DNA from: Acidobacteriota bacterium
Lineage (GTDB): Bacteria; Acidobacteriota; UBA6911; RPQK01; DATIPO01
Assembly (NCBI GenBank): GCA_035471785.1
Contig: DATIPQ010000010.1
Coordinates: forward strand, 1 to 64,000
Length of the DNA stretch: 64,000 nt
Direction: 5' to 3'
In this document: piece after piece, positions 49,163-58,843 of the stretch
How the letters are laid out: each line of letters begins with the position of its first letter
Position numbering within the stretch: the first letter of the stretch is position 1
The notes under the pieces: generated by a model
What the model saw: the letters and a program-made list of their open reading frames with translations, nothing else
Databases searched by the model: none
Told to the model about the DNA's origin: nothing
Position numbers and translations under genes: made by a program

Positions 49163-50307
49163 AGATCAGCCGCATCGAGACCCTCATCGTCTTCGCCCAG
49201 TGGCGCAACTGGGTGCTGGTCAAGATCAGCACCGACGATGGACTGACGGGATGGGGCGAGGCCACCGTCGAGGGCCGCGAGCAAGCCGTTGCGGCGGCCG
49301 TGAAAGAAGTTGGCCGCCGTCTCGAGGGACGCAACCCGCTGGATGTCGAGGCTCTTTACCAGCTCATGTCGAGAGGCTCCTTCTGGAGGGGAGGCGTGAT
49401 CCTCTCCAGCGCCGTCAGCGGACTCGAGCAAGCCCTCTGGGACCTGTCCGGAAAGCACTACGGCATCCCCGTCTACCGGCTGCTGGGAGGCCCCTGCCGG
49501 CAGCGGGTTCCGGTCTATGCCTCGGGATGGATTCAACCCGGCGACGACAGCATCGACAAGCTGGTGGCCCGGGCCCGCCTGACGGTGGAAGAAGGCTACC
49601 GGGCCTTGAAGACCCCGTGCTTCTTGCCGGGCGACGATATCGTGGGACGCCCGATGCTGGAGCGCGGACTCGATCTCGTCAAAGAACTGCGCAAGGCCCT
49701 GGGAGACGGGATCGAGATCATGGTCGAACTTCACGGACGATTCTCCTTCGACCTGGCCCGTTTGGCCGTGCAGCGCCTGCAGGCCTTTGAACCGGCCTGG
49801 ATCGAAGAGCCCTGCGGCCCCCAACATCACGAGAACCTCAAGCTGCTGTCGCAGGAGAGCCGCTGCCCCTTGGCCGCCGGCGAGCGTCTCTTCTCCCGCC
49901 ACGGATTCTGGCCCCTGATCCGCGACCGGGCGGCCTCCGTCATCCAGCCCGATCTATGCCACGTGGGCGGACTCTGGGAAGCCCGCAAGCTGGCCGCCAT
50001 GGCCGAAGTGCGCGACATTCTGGTGGCGCCCCACAACCCTCTCAGCCCCCTTTCAACCGCCGCCTGCATGCACCTGGCCATCAGCACACCCAACTTTCTG
50101 GTGCTGGAGCTGGTTCCCCGCGACGTGGACTGGCGCGAAGAGTTGTTCCCCCACAGGCCTTACCGCTTCCAGGACGGAGACCTGCTCTGCAACGACGCTC
50201 CCGGCCTGGGAATCACGGTGGATGAAGAAGTGGCCGCCGCCCATCCCTACCAACCCGTCGATCTGCCCGTTCTCAGAACCCGCGAAGGAGCCCATGCAGA
50301 CTGGTGA
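49159..50307 (+). CDS. Enolase-superfamily sugar-acid dehydratase (mandelate racemase/MLE type)
   Basis: 382 residues. The capping domain has TDDGLTGWGEATVEGRE. The barrel metal ligands are in EIMVELHGRFS, AWIEEPCGP and LAAGERLFSR. HNPLSPLSTAACMHLA carries the general-acid/base His typical of galactonate/gluconate-type acid-sugar dehydratases. It removes water from an aldonic acid to give a 2-keto-3-deoxy acid. Candidates are L-rhamnonate, L-fuconate or D-galactonate; the neighbouring genes favour the first two. It is coupled to the toroid gene and followed by the molybdenum-enzyme genes. Confidence 0.88.
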   Translation: MKISRIETLIVFAQWRNWVLVKISTDDGLTGWGEATVEGREQAVAAAVKEVGRRLEGRNPLDVEALYQLMSRGSFWRGGVILSSAVSGLEQALWDLSGKHYGIPVYRLLGGPCRQRVPVYASGWIQPGDDSIDKLVARARLTVEEGYRALKTPCFLPGDDIVGRPMLERGLDLVKELRKALGDGIEIMVELHGRFSFDLARLAVQRLQAFEPAWIEEPCGPQHHENLKLLSQESRCPLAAGERLFSRHGFWPLIRDRAASVIQPDLCHVGGLWEARKLAAMAEVRDILVAPHNPLSPLSTAACMHLAISTPNFLVLELVPRDVDWREELFPHRPYRFQDGDLLCNDAPGLGITVDEEVAAAHPYQPVDLPVLRTREGAHADW

Positions 50308-50355
50308 GGGGGAGCGCGAGCTCCCCGAAAGCAAGCCCAAGGAAAGGCCTGGACC

Positions 50356-50841
50356 ATGAAAATCAGACTGGAAGTCAACGGCAGCCGCCACACCCGCGAA
50401 GTCGACCCGCGGCTGCTTCTGGTGCACTTTCTGCGCGAGCAGCTCGACCTGACCGGCACCCGCGTCGGCTGTGAGACCAGCCTCTGCGGAGCCTGCACGG
50501 TATTGATCGATGGAGAAGCCGTCAAATCCTGCACCCAACTGGCCGTGCAGGCCGACGGTCGCTCTGTCACCACCATCGAGGGACTGGCCCTCAAGGGCCG
50601 TCTCCACCCCCTGCAGGAGGCCTTCTGGGAAGAGCACGGCCTGCAGTGCGGCTACTGCACGCCCGGGATGATCCTGGCCGCCTGCGGACTGCTGCAGGAC
50701 CGGCCCGATCCCGCTCCCGAAGAGATCCGCCGCGCACTGAAAGGCAACATCTGCCGTTGCACCGGCTACCACAACATCGTACGGGCCGTGGAGCGGGCGG
50801 CGCAATCGATGCGGGGAGCCGCCGCCAAGGAGGAAGCATGA
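50356..50841 (+). CDS. 2Fe-2S subunit of a molybdenum hydroxylase (CoxS-like)
   Basis: 161 residues with two 2Fe-2S domains: [16 protein letters not shown] and SC (plant-type ferredoxin half), then CGYCTPGMI and [12 protein letters not shown] (helical half). This is the small subunit of xanthine-dehydrogenase-family enzymes and passes electrons from the Mo site to FAD. ATGA overlap with the large-subunit gene; 48 bp after the dehydratase. Confidence 0.96.
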   Translation: MKIRLEVNGSRHTREVDPRLLLVHFLREQLDLTGTRVGCETSLCGACTVLIDGEAVKSCTQLAVQADGRSVTTIEGLALKGRLHPLQEAFWEEHGLQCGYCTPGMILAACGLLQDRPDPAPEEIRRALKGNICRCTGYHNIVRAVERAAQSMRGAAAKEEA

Positions 50842-53195
50842 GCGCCAGCGTCTTCGGCACAGCCGTAAAACGGAGAGAGGATCCCGCCCTGATCCGGGGC
50901 AAGGGCCGCTACACCGACGACCTCAAGCTGCCCGGTCTGCTTCACGCCGTCATGGTGCGCACTCCCTACGCCCACGCCCGCATCAAGGGCATCGACAGCG
51001 ACGCCGCCCTCAAGATGAAAGGCGTGGTGGCCGTCTACACGGCCCGCGACCTGGAGGAGAGCGGCATTCCCGGCGTGGTGCCGGTTGGCTGGTTGCTGCC
51101 GGGACTGAAGATGCCTCCCCACCGCCTCCTAGCCTCCGACAAGGTCCGCTACGCGGGCGACGCCGTGGCCGTGGTGGTGGCCGAGGATTCCTATCTGGCC
51201 CATGACGCCGCCGAACAGGTGGATGTCGACTGCGAGATGCTGCCGGCAGTGACCGAGCCCCGCCAGGCCATGGCCGAGGACGCTCCTCAACTGCACGAGG
51301 AAGCCGAAAGGAACATCGCTTTCGACTGGGAACTGGGGGACAGCCAGGCCGTGGAACGGGCCTTCGCCCAGGCCGACCAACGGGTGGAACTGGAGCTGCG
51401 CAACAACCGCCTGGTGGCCTTCGCGGTAGAGCCGCGCTCGGCCCTGGCCAACTACGACGCCTCCCAGCAAAAGCTCACTCTTTACATGACCACCCAGAAC
51501 CCCCACGTCCACCGTCTGCTCATCTCCATGGCCTCGTTGGGGTTGCCCGAGCACAAGATCAGAGTGGTGGCTCCAGAAGTGGGCGGAGGCTTCGGCAGCA
51601 AGATCCCCCACTATCCCGAGGAAGCCCTGGCGGCCTGGTGCTCGATGCAACTGGAACGTCCCGTCAAGTGGACCGCTACGCGTTCGGAGTCGTTCCTGAC
51701 CGACACCCAGGGACGCGACCACCACAGCAGCGCTCAGGCGGCGCTCGATTCCCAGGGACGCCTGCTGGGACTGCGGGTCAAGACCTACGCCAATCTGGGA
51801 GCCTATCTGTCCACCTTCTCCACCGCCGTGCCCACCTACATGTATGGAAGCCTGCTCAACGGAGCCTACGCCGTGCCGGCCGTCCACTGCAACGTGGTGG
51901 GCGTGTTCACCAACACCGTTCCGGTGGACGCCTACCGGGGAGCTGGACGCCCTGAAGCCACCCTGCTCATCGAGCGCCTGATGGACCTGTGCGCCCGCCA
52001 ATGCGGACTCGACCCGGTGCAGGCGCGGCGCCGCAACTTCATTCCCGCCGACCGCTTCCCCTACGCCACGCCGCTCAACATGGAATACGACAGCGGCAAC
52101 TACCAGGCCTCCCTGCAGCGGGTGCTGGAGATGGGCGATTACCCCAAGTTGCGGGAAGAACAGCAACGCCGCCGCCAAGAGGGAGGCAAGCCGCTGGGCA
52201 TCGGACTCTCCACCTATATCGAAGCCTGCGGGCTGGCGCCTTCGGCCCTGGTGGGATCGCTGGGCGCTCAGGCCGGACAGTGGGAAAGCGGAGAGATACG
52301 CGTCCACCCCAGCGGCTCGGTCACCGTCTACACCGGCTCCTCCTCCCACGGGCAGGGACACGAAACCACCTTCGCCCAGATCGTGGCCCAGCGCCTGGGA
52401 GTGGAGATGTCGCAGATCGAAGTCGTGCACGGAGACACCGACAAGGTCCCCTTCGGATGGGGAACCTACGGCAGCCGAAGCGCGGCCGTGGGCGGCAGCG
52501 CCCTGGCCGCCAGCAGCCAAAAGATCATCGAGAAGGGACGCCGCATCGCCGCCCACCTGCTGGAGGCCGCGGTGGAAGACGTGGAATTCCGCGACGGCAG
52601 CTTCATGGTGCGGGGCTCGCCCGATCAGGCCCAGCCCCTGGCCGCCATCGCCGGCGCCGCCCACATGGCTCACAACCTGCCCGACGGTATGGAGCCCGGC
52701 CTGCGGGCCACCACTTTCTACGATCCCAAGAACTTCACCTTTCCCTTCGGCGCCCATCTGGCCGTGGTCGAAATCGATCCGGACACGGGCCAAACTCAGG
52801 TGCTGCGCTACCTGGCCGTGGACGATGTAGGCGAGGTCATCAATCCTCTCATCGTGGACGGGCAACTGCACGGAGGCATCGCCCAGGGCATCGGACAGGC
52901 CCTTTTCGAAGACGCTGTTTACGACCAGGGAGGTCAACTGCTGACCGCATCCTTGCTCGACTATGCCCTGCCCCGCAGCCACCAGTTGCCCAACTTCGAG
53001 CTGGACCGGACCACGACTGTCTGCCCCCATAATCCGCTGGGAGTCAAGGGAGTGGGAGAAGCCGGCACCATCGCCTCCACCGCCGCCGTCGCCAATGCCG
53101 TCATGGACGCCCTGCAGCCTTACGGCGTCCGCCACCTCGACACTCCCTTCACGCCCGAGAAGATCTGGAACGCCATCCAACGCGGGGAGAAATAG
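50838..53195 (+). CDS. Molybdenum hydroxylase large subunit (CoxL form II-like aldehyde/aldose oxidoreductase)
   Basis: 785 residues from the ATG preceded by [23 protein letters not shown] opens the fold; VGGGFGSKI and the active-site loop [10 protein letters not shown] mark a form II loop rather than the AYXCSFR loop of true CO dehydrogenase. [18 protein letters not shown] binds the molybdopterin, and GVGEAGT holds the catalytic Glu. It would oxidise an aldehyde or aldose with water as oxygen donor. A long antisense frame over this gene is a high-GC shadow. Cofactor-insertion genes are not adjacent. Confidence 0.95.
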   Translation: MSASVFGTAVKRREDPALIRGKGRYTDDLKLPGLLHAVMVRTPYAHARIKGIDSDAALKMKGVVAVYTARDLEESGIPGVVPVGWLLPGLKMPPHRLLASDKVRYAGDAVAVVVAEDSYLAHDAAEQVDVDCEMLPAVTEPRQAMAEDAPQLHEEAERNIAFDWELGDSQAVERAFAQADQRVELELRNNRLVAFAVEPRSALANYDASQQKLTLYMTTQNPHVHRLLISMASLGLPEHKIRVVAPEVGGGFGSKIPHYPEEALAAWCSMQLERPVKWTATRSESFLTDTQGRDHHSSAQAALDSQGRLLGLRVKTYANLGAYLSTFSTAVPTYMYGSLLNGAYAVPAVHCNVVGVFTNTVPVDAYRGAGRPEATLLIERLMDLCARQCGLDPVQARRRNFIPADRFPYATPLNMEYDSGNYQASLQRVLEMGDYPKLREEQQRRRQEGGKPLGIGLSTYIEACGLAPSALVGSLGAQAGQWESGEIRVHPSGSVTVYTGSSSHGQGHETTFAQIVAQRLGVEMSQIEVVHGDTDKVPFGWGTYGSRSAAVGGSALAASSQKIIEKGRRIAAHLLEAAVEDVEFRDGSFMVRGSPDQAQPLAAIAGAAHMAHNLPDGMEPGLRATTFYDPKNFTFPFGAHLAVVEIDPDTGQTQVLRYLAVDDVGEVINPLIVDGQLHGGIAQGIGQALFEDAVYDQGGQLLTASLLDYALPRSHQLPNFELDRTTTVCPHNPLGVKGVGEAGTIASTAAVANAVMDALQPYGVRHLDTPFTPEKIWNAIQRGEK

Positions 53196-53198
53196 ACG

Positions 53199-54071
53199 AT
53201 GTTTTCCAGCCCCTTTCAATACCGCCGCGCCCACAGCCTGGAAGAGGCTTTCCGCCTCTTCGAAAGCTGCCAGGACGCCAAATACCTGGCCGGCGGGCAC
53301 AGCCTGCTTCCCGCCATGAAGCTGCGCCTGGCCCAGCCCGCGCACCTGATCGACATCGGACGCATTCCCCAACTGGCCATGCTGGAGGAAGAAGGCGACA
53401 AAGTGCACATCGGGGGACTGGTGACCCACGCCCGCCTCTGCAGCGAGCCCCTGATCCTCCGTCACTCTCCGCTGCTCAGCCAGGCCGCCCGCCAAATCGC
53501 CGATCCGCAGGTGCGCAACCGGGGAACGGTAGGAGGCAACCTGGCCCACGCCGATCCCGCCTCCGACCTGCCGGCCGTCATGCTGGCGCTGGATGGGCGC
53601 TTCCATTTGCAGGGTCCTCATGGACACAGAACCGTAGCGGCGCGGGACTTCTTCCTCGACCTCTTCACTACCGCTCTCCAGGAGGGCGAAATACTCACTG
53701 CGGTGGAAATCGAAAAGCGCCCCGGCTGGGGAAACAGTTACCTGAAATACGAACACCCCGCATCCGGCTACGCGGTGTGCGCAGCGGCCTGCTCCCTGCA
53801 ACTGAACGAGGAGGGAGAATGCAGCGGCCTGAGCCTCTGCTTCAACGGCGTCAGCGCCGTTCCCTTCCAGGCCCGCCAAGTAACCGAGGCCCTTGTGGGG
53901 GAACGGCTGGCCAGAAGCCGGATCGAGGAAGCCGTGCAAGAGCGCCTGGAGGTCCCCGATCCCTTGCAGGACTCCTTCGCTTCCGGCCCGTACCGGGCCC
54001 GCATGGCCAAGGTCTATGCCATACGCGCCTTGACCTCGGCCCATGCTCAAGCCTCCTCGCCGAGGGATTGA
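53199..54071 (+). CDS. FAD-binding subunit of the molybdenum hydroxylase (CoxM-like)
   Basis: 290 residues. AGGHSLLPAMKLRLA and TVGGNLAHADPASDLPAVML are the two FAD-binding motifs of the medium subunit (VAO/PCMH fold). The C-terminal CO_deh_flav_C domain follows. Three bases separate it from the large subunit. Gene order S-L-M differs from the M-L-S or M-S-L order of many aerobic CO dehydrogenase operons. Confidence 0.95.
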   Translation: MFSSPFQYRRAHSLEEAFRLFESCQDAKYLAGGHSLLPAMKLRLAQPAHLIDIGRIPQLAMLEEEGDKVHIGGLVTHARLCSEPLILRHSPLLSQAARQIADPQVRNRGTVGGNLAHADPASDLPAVMLALDGRFHLQGPHGHRTVAARDFFLDLFTTALQEGEILTAVEIEKRPGWGNSYLKYEHPASGYAVCAAACSLQLNEEGECSGLSLCFNGVSAVPFQARQVTEALVGERLARSRIEEAVQERLEVPDPLQDSFASGPYRARMAKVYAIRALTSAHAQASSPRD

Positions 54072-54092
54072 GAGGCAAACATGCCATCAATT

Positions 54093-54105
54093 GCAACTGA
54101 GTTTC
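54093..54105. promoter_or_regulatory. Operator-like palindrome, site 4a
   Basis: GCAACTGAGTTTC, one mismatch to the consensus, 140 bp upstream of site 4b and just after the CoxM-like stop. No promoter was seen beside it; it could be an auxiliary (looping) site. Confidence 0.4.
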
Positions 54106-54199
54106 ATGCTCCCTCTTGTCAGAACAATGCCATTGAAACCGCAGGAATTCACACCAACCGCATTGGCCCGGAAAAGGCGATAAACTGAGAGGATTCTGT

Positions 54200-54229
54200 T
54201 TGACATTGGGTTCCTTCGCACGCTACGAT
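54200..54229 (+). promoter_or_regulatory. Predicted promoter of the TonB-receptor gene
   Basis: TTGACA (54200-54205), 18 bp, TACGAT (54224-54229). The operator at 54233 starts three bases after the -10 and would cover the transcription start. The GWxTD promoter has the same spacing and layout. Confidence 0.6.
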
Positions 54230-54232
54230 TAT

Positions 54233-54245
54233 GAAACTGAGTTTC
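54233..54245. promoter_or_regulatory. Operator-like palindrome, site 4b
   Basis: GAAACTGAGTTTC, perfect arms, with outer T/A extending the symmetry to 15 bp. It lies directly downstream of the -10, where a bound protein should block transcription. Confidence 0.7.
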
Positions 54246-54255
54246 AGGAGGAAGC

Positions 54256-54420
54256 TTGACACGAGACTTTGCAGCCCCCCATGCCGCCCCCCGCAGCCAG
54301 GTTCCGGCGAAGGCGCCCGCCACGGGCTGCCGGCAGCAATGCTCCCCCCGAGTCAATAGGACACAGACAAGGCGAAAAGACGAGCAAGGGATGACATCTT
54401 GCTGTGGAGTGAGCGAATGA
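54256..54420 (+). CDS. Possible 54-codon leader ORF upstream of the TonB receptor
   Basis: A TTG start six bases after AGGAGG opens a frame through the whole 5' leader. It ends in a TGA that overlaps the receptor ATG (ATGA at 54417-54420). The product begins MTRDFAAPHAAPRSQ and carries Cys residues near the middle and end (TGCRQQC, SCCGVSE). The strong ribosome site and exact coupling suggest translation of the leader controls entry to the receptor gene. It is not a known leader peptide. Confidence 0.45.
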   Translation: MTRDFAAPHAAPRSQVPAKAPATGCRQQCSPRVNRTQTRRKDEQGMTSCCGVSE

Positions 54421-57400
54421 TCAAGAGAGTGCTGTCGCGACGCTGGATCGCTGTTTTGGGCCTGACTATCGGCCTTTTGGCCCCGGCATCGCCTTTATTG
54501 GCCCAGGCCACCAATGGAGCCATCTCGGGAACTGTGACCGATCCCAGCAAGGCGGTGTTGCCGGGCGTGGAGATCATGGTCATCAACGAGTCCACCCGCG
54601 AGCAGCGCCCGGCCGTAACCAACGACGAGGGACGCTTCCATGTGGCGGCTCTGGCTCCCGGCGTTTATACCGTCGTAGCGCGCCTGCAGGGCTTCCAGAC
54701 CACTCGGGTGGAGGGCTTGATCGTGCAGATCGACCAAGTCCTGCGCAACGACATCGAGATGCCGCTGGGCAACATCTCCGAAGAGGTATCGGTGGTGGGC
54801 CAGTCAGTTCTGGTGCAGTCTGAGACAGCGGCCGTGGGGCAGGTCTTTGATTCTCAGCGCATCAACGATCTGCCGCTCAACGGACGCAATTTCGTGCAAT
54901 TGGCCACCCTGTCCACGGGGGCCGTGCCTCTCTCCGATTCCACCGTCAGCTTTTCCATGACCAACCTCTTCACCGGCCGCAGCGACCAGAGCGCCAACAT
55001 CGCCGGAGGCCGCGAGGGACAGAACATCTTCCTCATCGACGGCGTACCCAACAACAGCGCCAAGTGGGGCGGCGTGGGGATCACCCCTTCGGTGGACGCG
55101 ATCCAGGAATTCAAGGTCCAGCACACCTTCTTCGGAGCCGAATACGGCCAGGGCAACTCCATCGTCAACATCGCCATCAAGTCGGGCGGCAACCAGTTTC
55201 ACGGCACGGCCTACGAGTTTTTGCGCAACAACGTGCTGGACGCCCGCCAATGGCAGGACGACACCGAGGACGCACTGCCCTTCAAGCGCAATCAGTTCGG
55301 ATTCACGCTTGGCGGTCCCATCGCCCGTGACCGCACCTTCTTCTTCGTCAACTACGAAGGGCTGCGCACGCGCCGCGAGAACACCTTGATGGCCACCGTG
55401 CCCACTCCGGAGATGCTGGCCGGCGACTTCTCGGCGGTGGGTCCCATTTACGATCCCGCCACCACGGCTCCCGACCCCAACGCTCCTTTGGGGCTCTCGC
55501 GCCAGCAGTTTCCCGACAACGTCATTCCGCCCAACCGCATCAACCCGGTGGCAGCCGCCCTGGCCCAGTTCTTCCCGGCCCCCAACATTCCTGGAGTGGC
55601 TCCGCCCGGCATCAACCTGATCGTCTCGCCCTCGGCCCGCAACGATTTCGACCAGTTCAACCTCAAGATCGACCACGTCTTCAACCAGGACAGCCGCATC
55701 TTCGGACGCTATTCGCTGATGGACTCGGAGGTGACCCAGCCGTCATTCGCGCCGCTTTTCGGCAACGAGTTTCCCTTGCGCGGGCACAACGCCGTGATTC
55801 AGCACACTCAGACCTTTACGCCCACCTTGCTCAACGAGGCCCGCATCGGTTTCAACCGCACCCGTCTCAATTTCTCCCAGGAAGGGGCCAGCGAAGAGAA
55901 CTTCGTGGAAACTCTGGGCTGGCAGACCCTCAATCCGGCGCCGCCCTCCTACGGGCTCCCCGCCATGCTCTTCCTGGCCGGAGGCCTTTCCGGTTTCGGC
56001 CCCACCACCGCGGCCCCCATCAATTCGCTCAACAACACCTTTCAATTCGCCGACACCTTGATCTGGACGCGGGGCGACCACAACATCAAGATGGGCTTCG
56101 AGATCAACCACAACCAGGTGCAGCAGGTGACCGACCTCTCCTCGCGCGGACTGCTGGCCTTCAACGGATTCTTCAGCAGCCGCCTGCTGGTGGGCGACGG
56201 CGGCAACCAGGTCGCCGACCTGCTGCTGGGCTTTCCCATCGCCGTACAGGGAGCCACGGGACTGGCTCCGGTCTTCTTCCGCTCCACCTTCCAGAACTAC
56301 TTCATCCAGGACGACTGGGACATCAGCGACAACCTCACCCTGAATCTGGGCCTGCGCTACGAGTACAACACGCCCTATTCGGTGGATGACGCGGCCTTCA
56401 CCTTCTTCGATTTTCAGGCCGGCGAGATCATCGTGGCCAGCGAGGAAACCAACCAGATCTCCCTGCCCGACCGCAACAACTTCGCTCCCCGCATCGGACT
56501 GGCCTACCGGCCCTTCGGCAACAACAAGACGGCGATCCGGGCCGGCTGGGGAATCTACTACACCCGCATCGAGGTCAACGAACTCGAGCACGGGCGCAAC
56601 GCTCCCCCCTTCAACGTGCTGCAGACCATCTTCGGCAATGTGGTCCAACCCTCTCTGCTGCTGGACCAGTTATTCCCTCCCCTGGAAGCCGCCATACCCG
56701 GCTTCTTTACTCATGATCGTTTTGCCAGGCGGCCTTATATACAGCAGTTCGGCTTGAGTCTCCAGCACGAGTTGGCCGACAACCTGCTGCTGGACGTCTC
56801 CTATGCCGGCACTCTGGGGCGCAAGCTCAACCTGCGCCGCGATCCCAACCAGGCGGCTCTGCCCAACGGAAGCGCCGACCAGTCGGCGGTCCAGGAGCGG
56901 CGCCCCTTTCCAGATCTGGCATCGGCCCTGCTGGCCACCCGAGACGGCAATTCTTCTTACCACTCAGGTCAGTTCAAGTTGGAGAAGCGCTTTTCATCGG
57001 GGCTCTCCTTCATCGCCGCCTACACCGTCTCCAAGGCCATCGACCAGCTCTCCACGGTTGGAGGCAACAACGGCCAGGGCATCATGTATTTCCGCGAGCG
57101 GCCTGATTTGGAGCGCGGCCTGGCGGCCTTCGACACGCGCAACCGCTTCGTCTTCAGCTACAGCTACGACTTGCCCTTCGGACGCGGACGGCAATTCGGC
57201 TCCGGCATGAGCCGCCTGGCCGATCAGCTTCTGGGAGGCTGGAAGATCAACGGCATCGTCTCCCTGTCATCCGGCTACCCCCTGACGGTGCTGCAGGCCG
57301 GAGATCCCAGCCGCACGGGCCTATTCGGCAATACCCGCCCCGACCGCCTGTCGGACGGCAGCCTGCCTTCCGACCAGCGCAGGCCCGAACAGTGGTTCGA

Positions 57401-57677
57401 CGTGGCCGCCTTCGCCTCCCAGCCCGACGCCACGCTGGGCGACGCGGGACGAGGCATCATCGAGGGTCCAGGCATTCAGAACGTCGACTTCTCAGTCTTC
57501 AAGCAGTTCTTCATCAGCGAAGGCGTCGACCTGCAGTTCCGCGCCGAGTTTTTCAACCTTCTCAATCGTCCCAACTTCAATCTCCCCGATCCGGTGCTGC
57601 AAAACGCCACCTTCGGCGAGATCCAATCGGCGGGCGGCGCCCGCGAAATCCAGTTCGGACTCAAGCTGATCTTTTGA
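54417..57677 (+). CDS. TonB-dependent receptor with carboxypeptidase-regulatory-like N-domain (Oar-like)
   Basis: 1086 residues from the ATG preceded by GGAGTGA. A signal peptide (WIAVLGLTIGLLAPASPLLAQ) is followed by the CarboxypepD_reg fold (NGAISGTVTDPSKAVLPGVEI, TNDEGRFHVAALAPGVYTV), the plug (RINDLPLNGRNFVQLATL, NIAGGREGQNIFLIDGVPNN) and a large beta barrel, ending in REIQFGLKLIF. Such receptors are abundant in Acidobacteriota and take up glycans or their fragments. The shared operator suggests a role in uptake of rhamnose-containing material. No SusD partner is adjacent. Confidence 0.93.
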   Translation: MIKRVLSRRWIAVLGLTIGLLAPASPLLAQATNGAISGTVTDPSKAVLPGVEIMVINESTREQRPAVTNDEGRFHVAALAPGVYTVVARLQGFQTTRVEGLIVQIDQVLRNDIEMPLGNISEEVSVVGQSVLVQSETAAVGQVFDSQRINDLPLNGRNFVQLATLSTGAVPLSDSTVSFSMTNLFTGRSDQSANIAGGREGQNIFLIDGVPNNSAKWGGVGITPSVDAIQEFKVQHTFFGAEYGQGNSIVNIAIKSGGNQFHGTAYEFLRNNVLDARQWQDDTEDALPFKRNQFGFTLGGPIARDRTFFFVNYEGLRTRRENTLMATVPTPEMLAGDFSAVGPIYDPATTAPDPNAPLGLSRQQFPDNVIPPNRINPVAAALAQFFPAPNIPGVAPPGINLIVSPSARNDFDQFNLKIDHVFNQDSRIFGRYSLMDSEVTQPSFAPLFGNEFPLRGHNAVIQHTQTFTPTLLNEARIGFNRTRLNFSQEGASEENFVETLGWQTLNPAPPSYGLPAMLFLAGGLSGFGPTTAAPINSLNNTFQFADTLIWTRGDHNIKMGFEINHNQVQQVTDLSSRGLLAFNGFFSSRLLVGDGGNQVADLLLGFPIAVQGATGLAPVFFRSTFQNYFIQDDWDISDNLTLNLGLRYEYNTPYSVDDAAFTFFDFQAGEIIVASEETNQISLPDRNNFAPRIGLAYRPFGNNKTAIRAGWGIYYTRIEVNELEHGRNAPPFNVLQTIFGNVVQPSLLLDQLFPPLEAAIPGFFTHDRFARRPYIQQFGLSLQHELADNLLLDVSYAGTLGRKLNLRRDPNQAALPNGSADQSAVQERRPFPDLASALLATRDGNSSYHSGQFKLEKRFSSGLSFIAAYTVSKAIDQLSTVGGNNGQGIMYFRERPDLERGLAAFDTRNRFVFSYSYDLPFGRGRQFGSGMSRLADQLLGGWKINGIVSLSSGYPLTVLQAGDPSRTGLFGNTRPDRLSDGSLPSDQRRPEQWFDVAAFASQPDATLGDAGRGIIEGPGIQNVDFSVFKQFFISEGVDLQFRAEFFNLLNRPNFNLPDPVLQNATFGEIQSAGGAREIQFGLKLIF

Positions 57678-57883
57678 AGGAGCGGGCGTGACGCAGAGGG
57701 CATGCATCAACGAGACGAGTTCCCGGGGGAGCCTCAGGCTCTCCGGGGCGAGCCCCTTACGGGATCGGGCTGCCCGATTTCGGGCACTGGGGGGAAGCCG
57801 GAGGAGGACGGCGGCGATTCGCCCGCGGCCGTCTTTGCTCCGGCTGCCCGATCCTGTGGGGGCCCTTGCTCGCGGACGTGCCG

Positions 57884-58840
57884 ATGAGTGAGGCCTCAGC
57901 CTCGGGGGAGTCGCGCTGGATCTTCTTCCTGCTCATCCTCATCAACATCAACTTCGCCCTCGACTTCCCCATCACCAAGGCGGTGCTGGAGGAAGTCCCC
58001 CCCGCCGGACTGCTTTTCTGGCGCTGGCTTTTCTCCGTCATCGTCTTCCTTCCGGCCGCTTTTCTCGACAAGAGTCCCCCGCTCGAGCCCAAGAAGCCCA
58101 TGAGCCGCTGGAAACTGGTCACGCTGCTGCTGCTGGCGGGGATGCTGGCTCAGACCATCTCCACCGTGCTCATGAACACCGGCCTGACCATGACCCTGGC
58201 CGCCAACCTTTCGGTGCTTTTTCTAACCGTTCCTGTCTTCGCCTCCTTGCTGGCCGCCCTTTTGCTGGACGAGCGCTTGCGCGCCAACCGCGTCCTGGGC
58301 CTGGCCCTGGCATTGCTGGGTACAGCGCTCATCTCAGACATCGAGTGGCAGAACACCGAGTTTTTGGGCGACACCTATCTGCTGGGCAACCTGCTCATTC
58401 TGCTTTCCTGCCTGGGATTCGCGCTGGGAGTGATCCTCACCAAGCTGCTGCTGGAAAAGCTCAGCTACCTGCGCGTCAACGCCTACGTCTTTTCCATCGC
58501 GCTGCTGGCGGTGATCCCCTTCGCCTACCGCGAGGATCCGGGATTCCTGCTCAAGGCCCCGGACTTCTCCTGGACGGTGTGGCCGGCCTTCCTCAAGATC
58601 GGCAGCGCCTGGGCCCTGGCCGCCATCGGCTTCACCTGGGTCCTTTCCCGCCTGGAAGCCAGCCGCACCTCGGTTTCCCTCTACCTGACCCCCGTCTTCG
58701 GCGTGGTCAGCTCAGCCCTGCTGCTGGGAGAGTCCATCACCCTGCACATGATCCTGGGCCTGTCGGTGACCCTTGTCGGGCTGGTGCTGGTGGTCTACGA
58801 GCAGCAACTGCGCAACAGATGGAAGGCCTTCCGGGGCTAG
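57884..58840 (+). CDS. EamA/DMT-superfamily transporter
   Basis: 318 residues from the ATG (MSEASASG). Ten predicted transmembrane helices in two EamA repeats: WIFFLLILININFALDFPI and TAAN-like LAANLSVLFLTVPVFASLLA in the first, GNLLILLSCLGFALGVILTK to HMILGLSVTLVGLVLVVYE in the second. It probably exports or imports a small metabolite; the substrate is unknown. The 206-bp gap after the receptor gene holds no convincing gene, although small open frames exist in it. The ribosome site is weak, so the start may shift by a few codons. Confidence 0.88.
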   Translation: MSEASASGESRWIFFLLILININFALDFPITKAVLEEVPPAGLLFWRWLFSVIVFLPAAFLDKSPPLEPKKPMSRWKLVTLLLLAGMLAQTISTVLMNTGLTMTLAANLSVLFLTVPVFASLLAALLLDERLRANRVLGLALALLGTALISDIEWQNTEFLGDTYLLGNLLILLSCLGFALGVILTKLLLEKLSYLRVNAYVFSIALLAVIPFAYREDPGFLLKAPDFSWTVWPAFLKIGSAWALAAIGFTWVLSRLEASRTSVSLYLTPVFGVVSSALLLGESITLHMILGLSVTLVGLVLVVYEQQLRNRWKAFRG

Positions 58841-58843
58841 GGG

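Noticed and set aside
51129-54050. 973-codon open frame antisense to the molybdenum-enzyme genes
   Set aside because: It mirrors codon-position GC bias of the real CoxL/CoxM-like genes, has no domain, ribosome site or plausible composition, and the sense genes carry clear motifs.
50356-54071. True aerobic CO dehydrogenase
   Set aside because: The active-site loop is AYRGAGR, not the AYXCSFR loop of form I CoxL, and the gene context is sugar-acid metabolism.
57688-57891. Small open frames between the TonB receptor and the transporter
   Set aside because: Two overlapping frames of 60-67 codons, no ribosome site or conserved feature; probably chance in GC-rich DNA.
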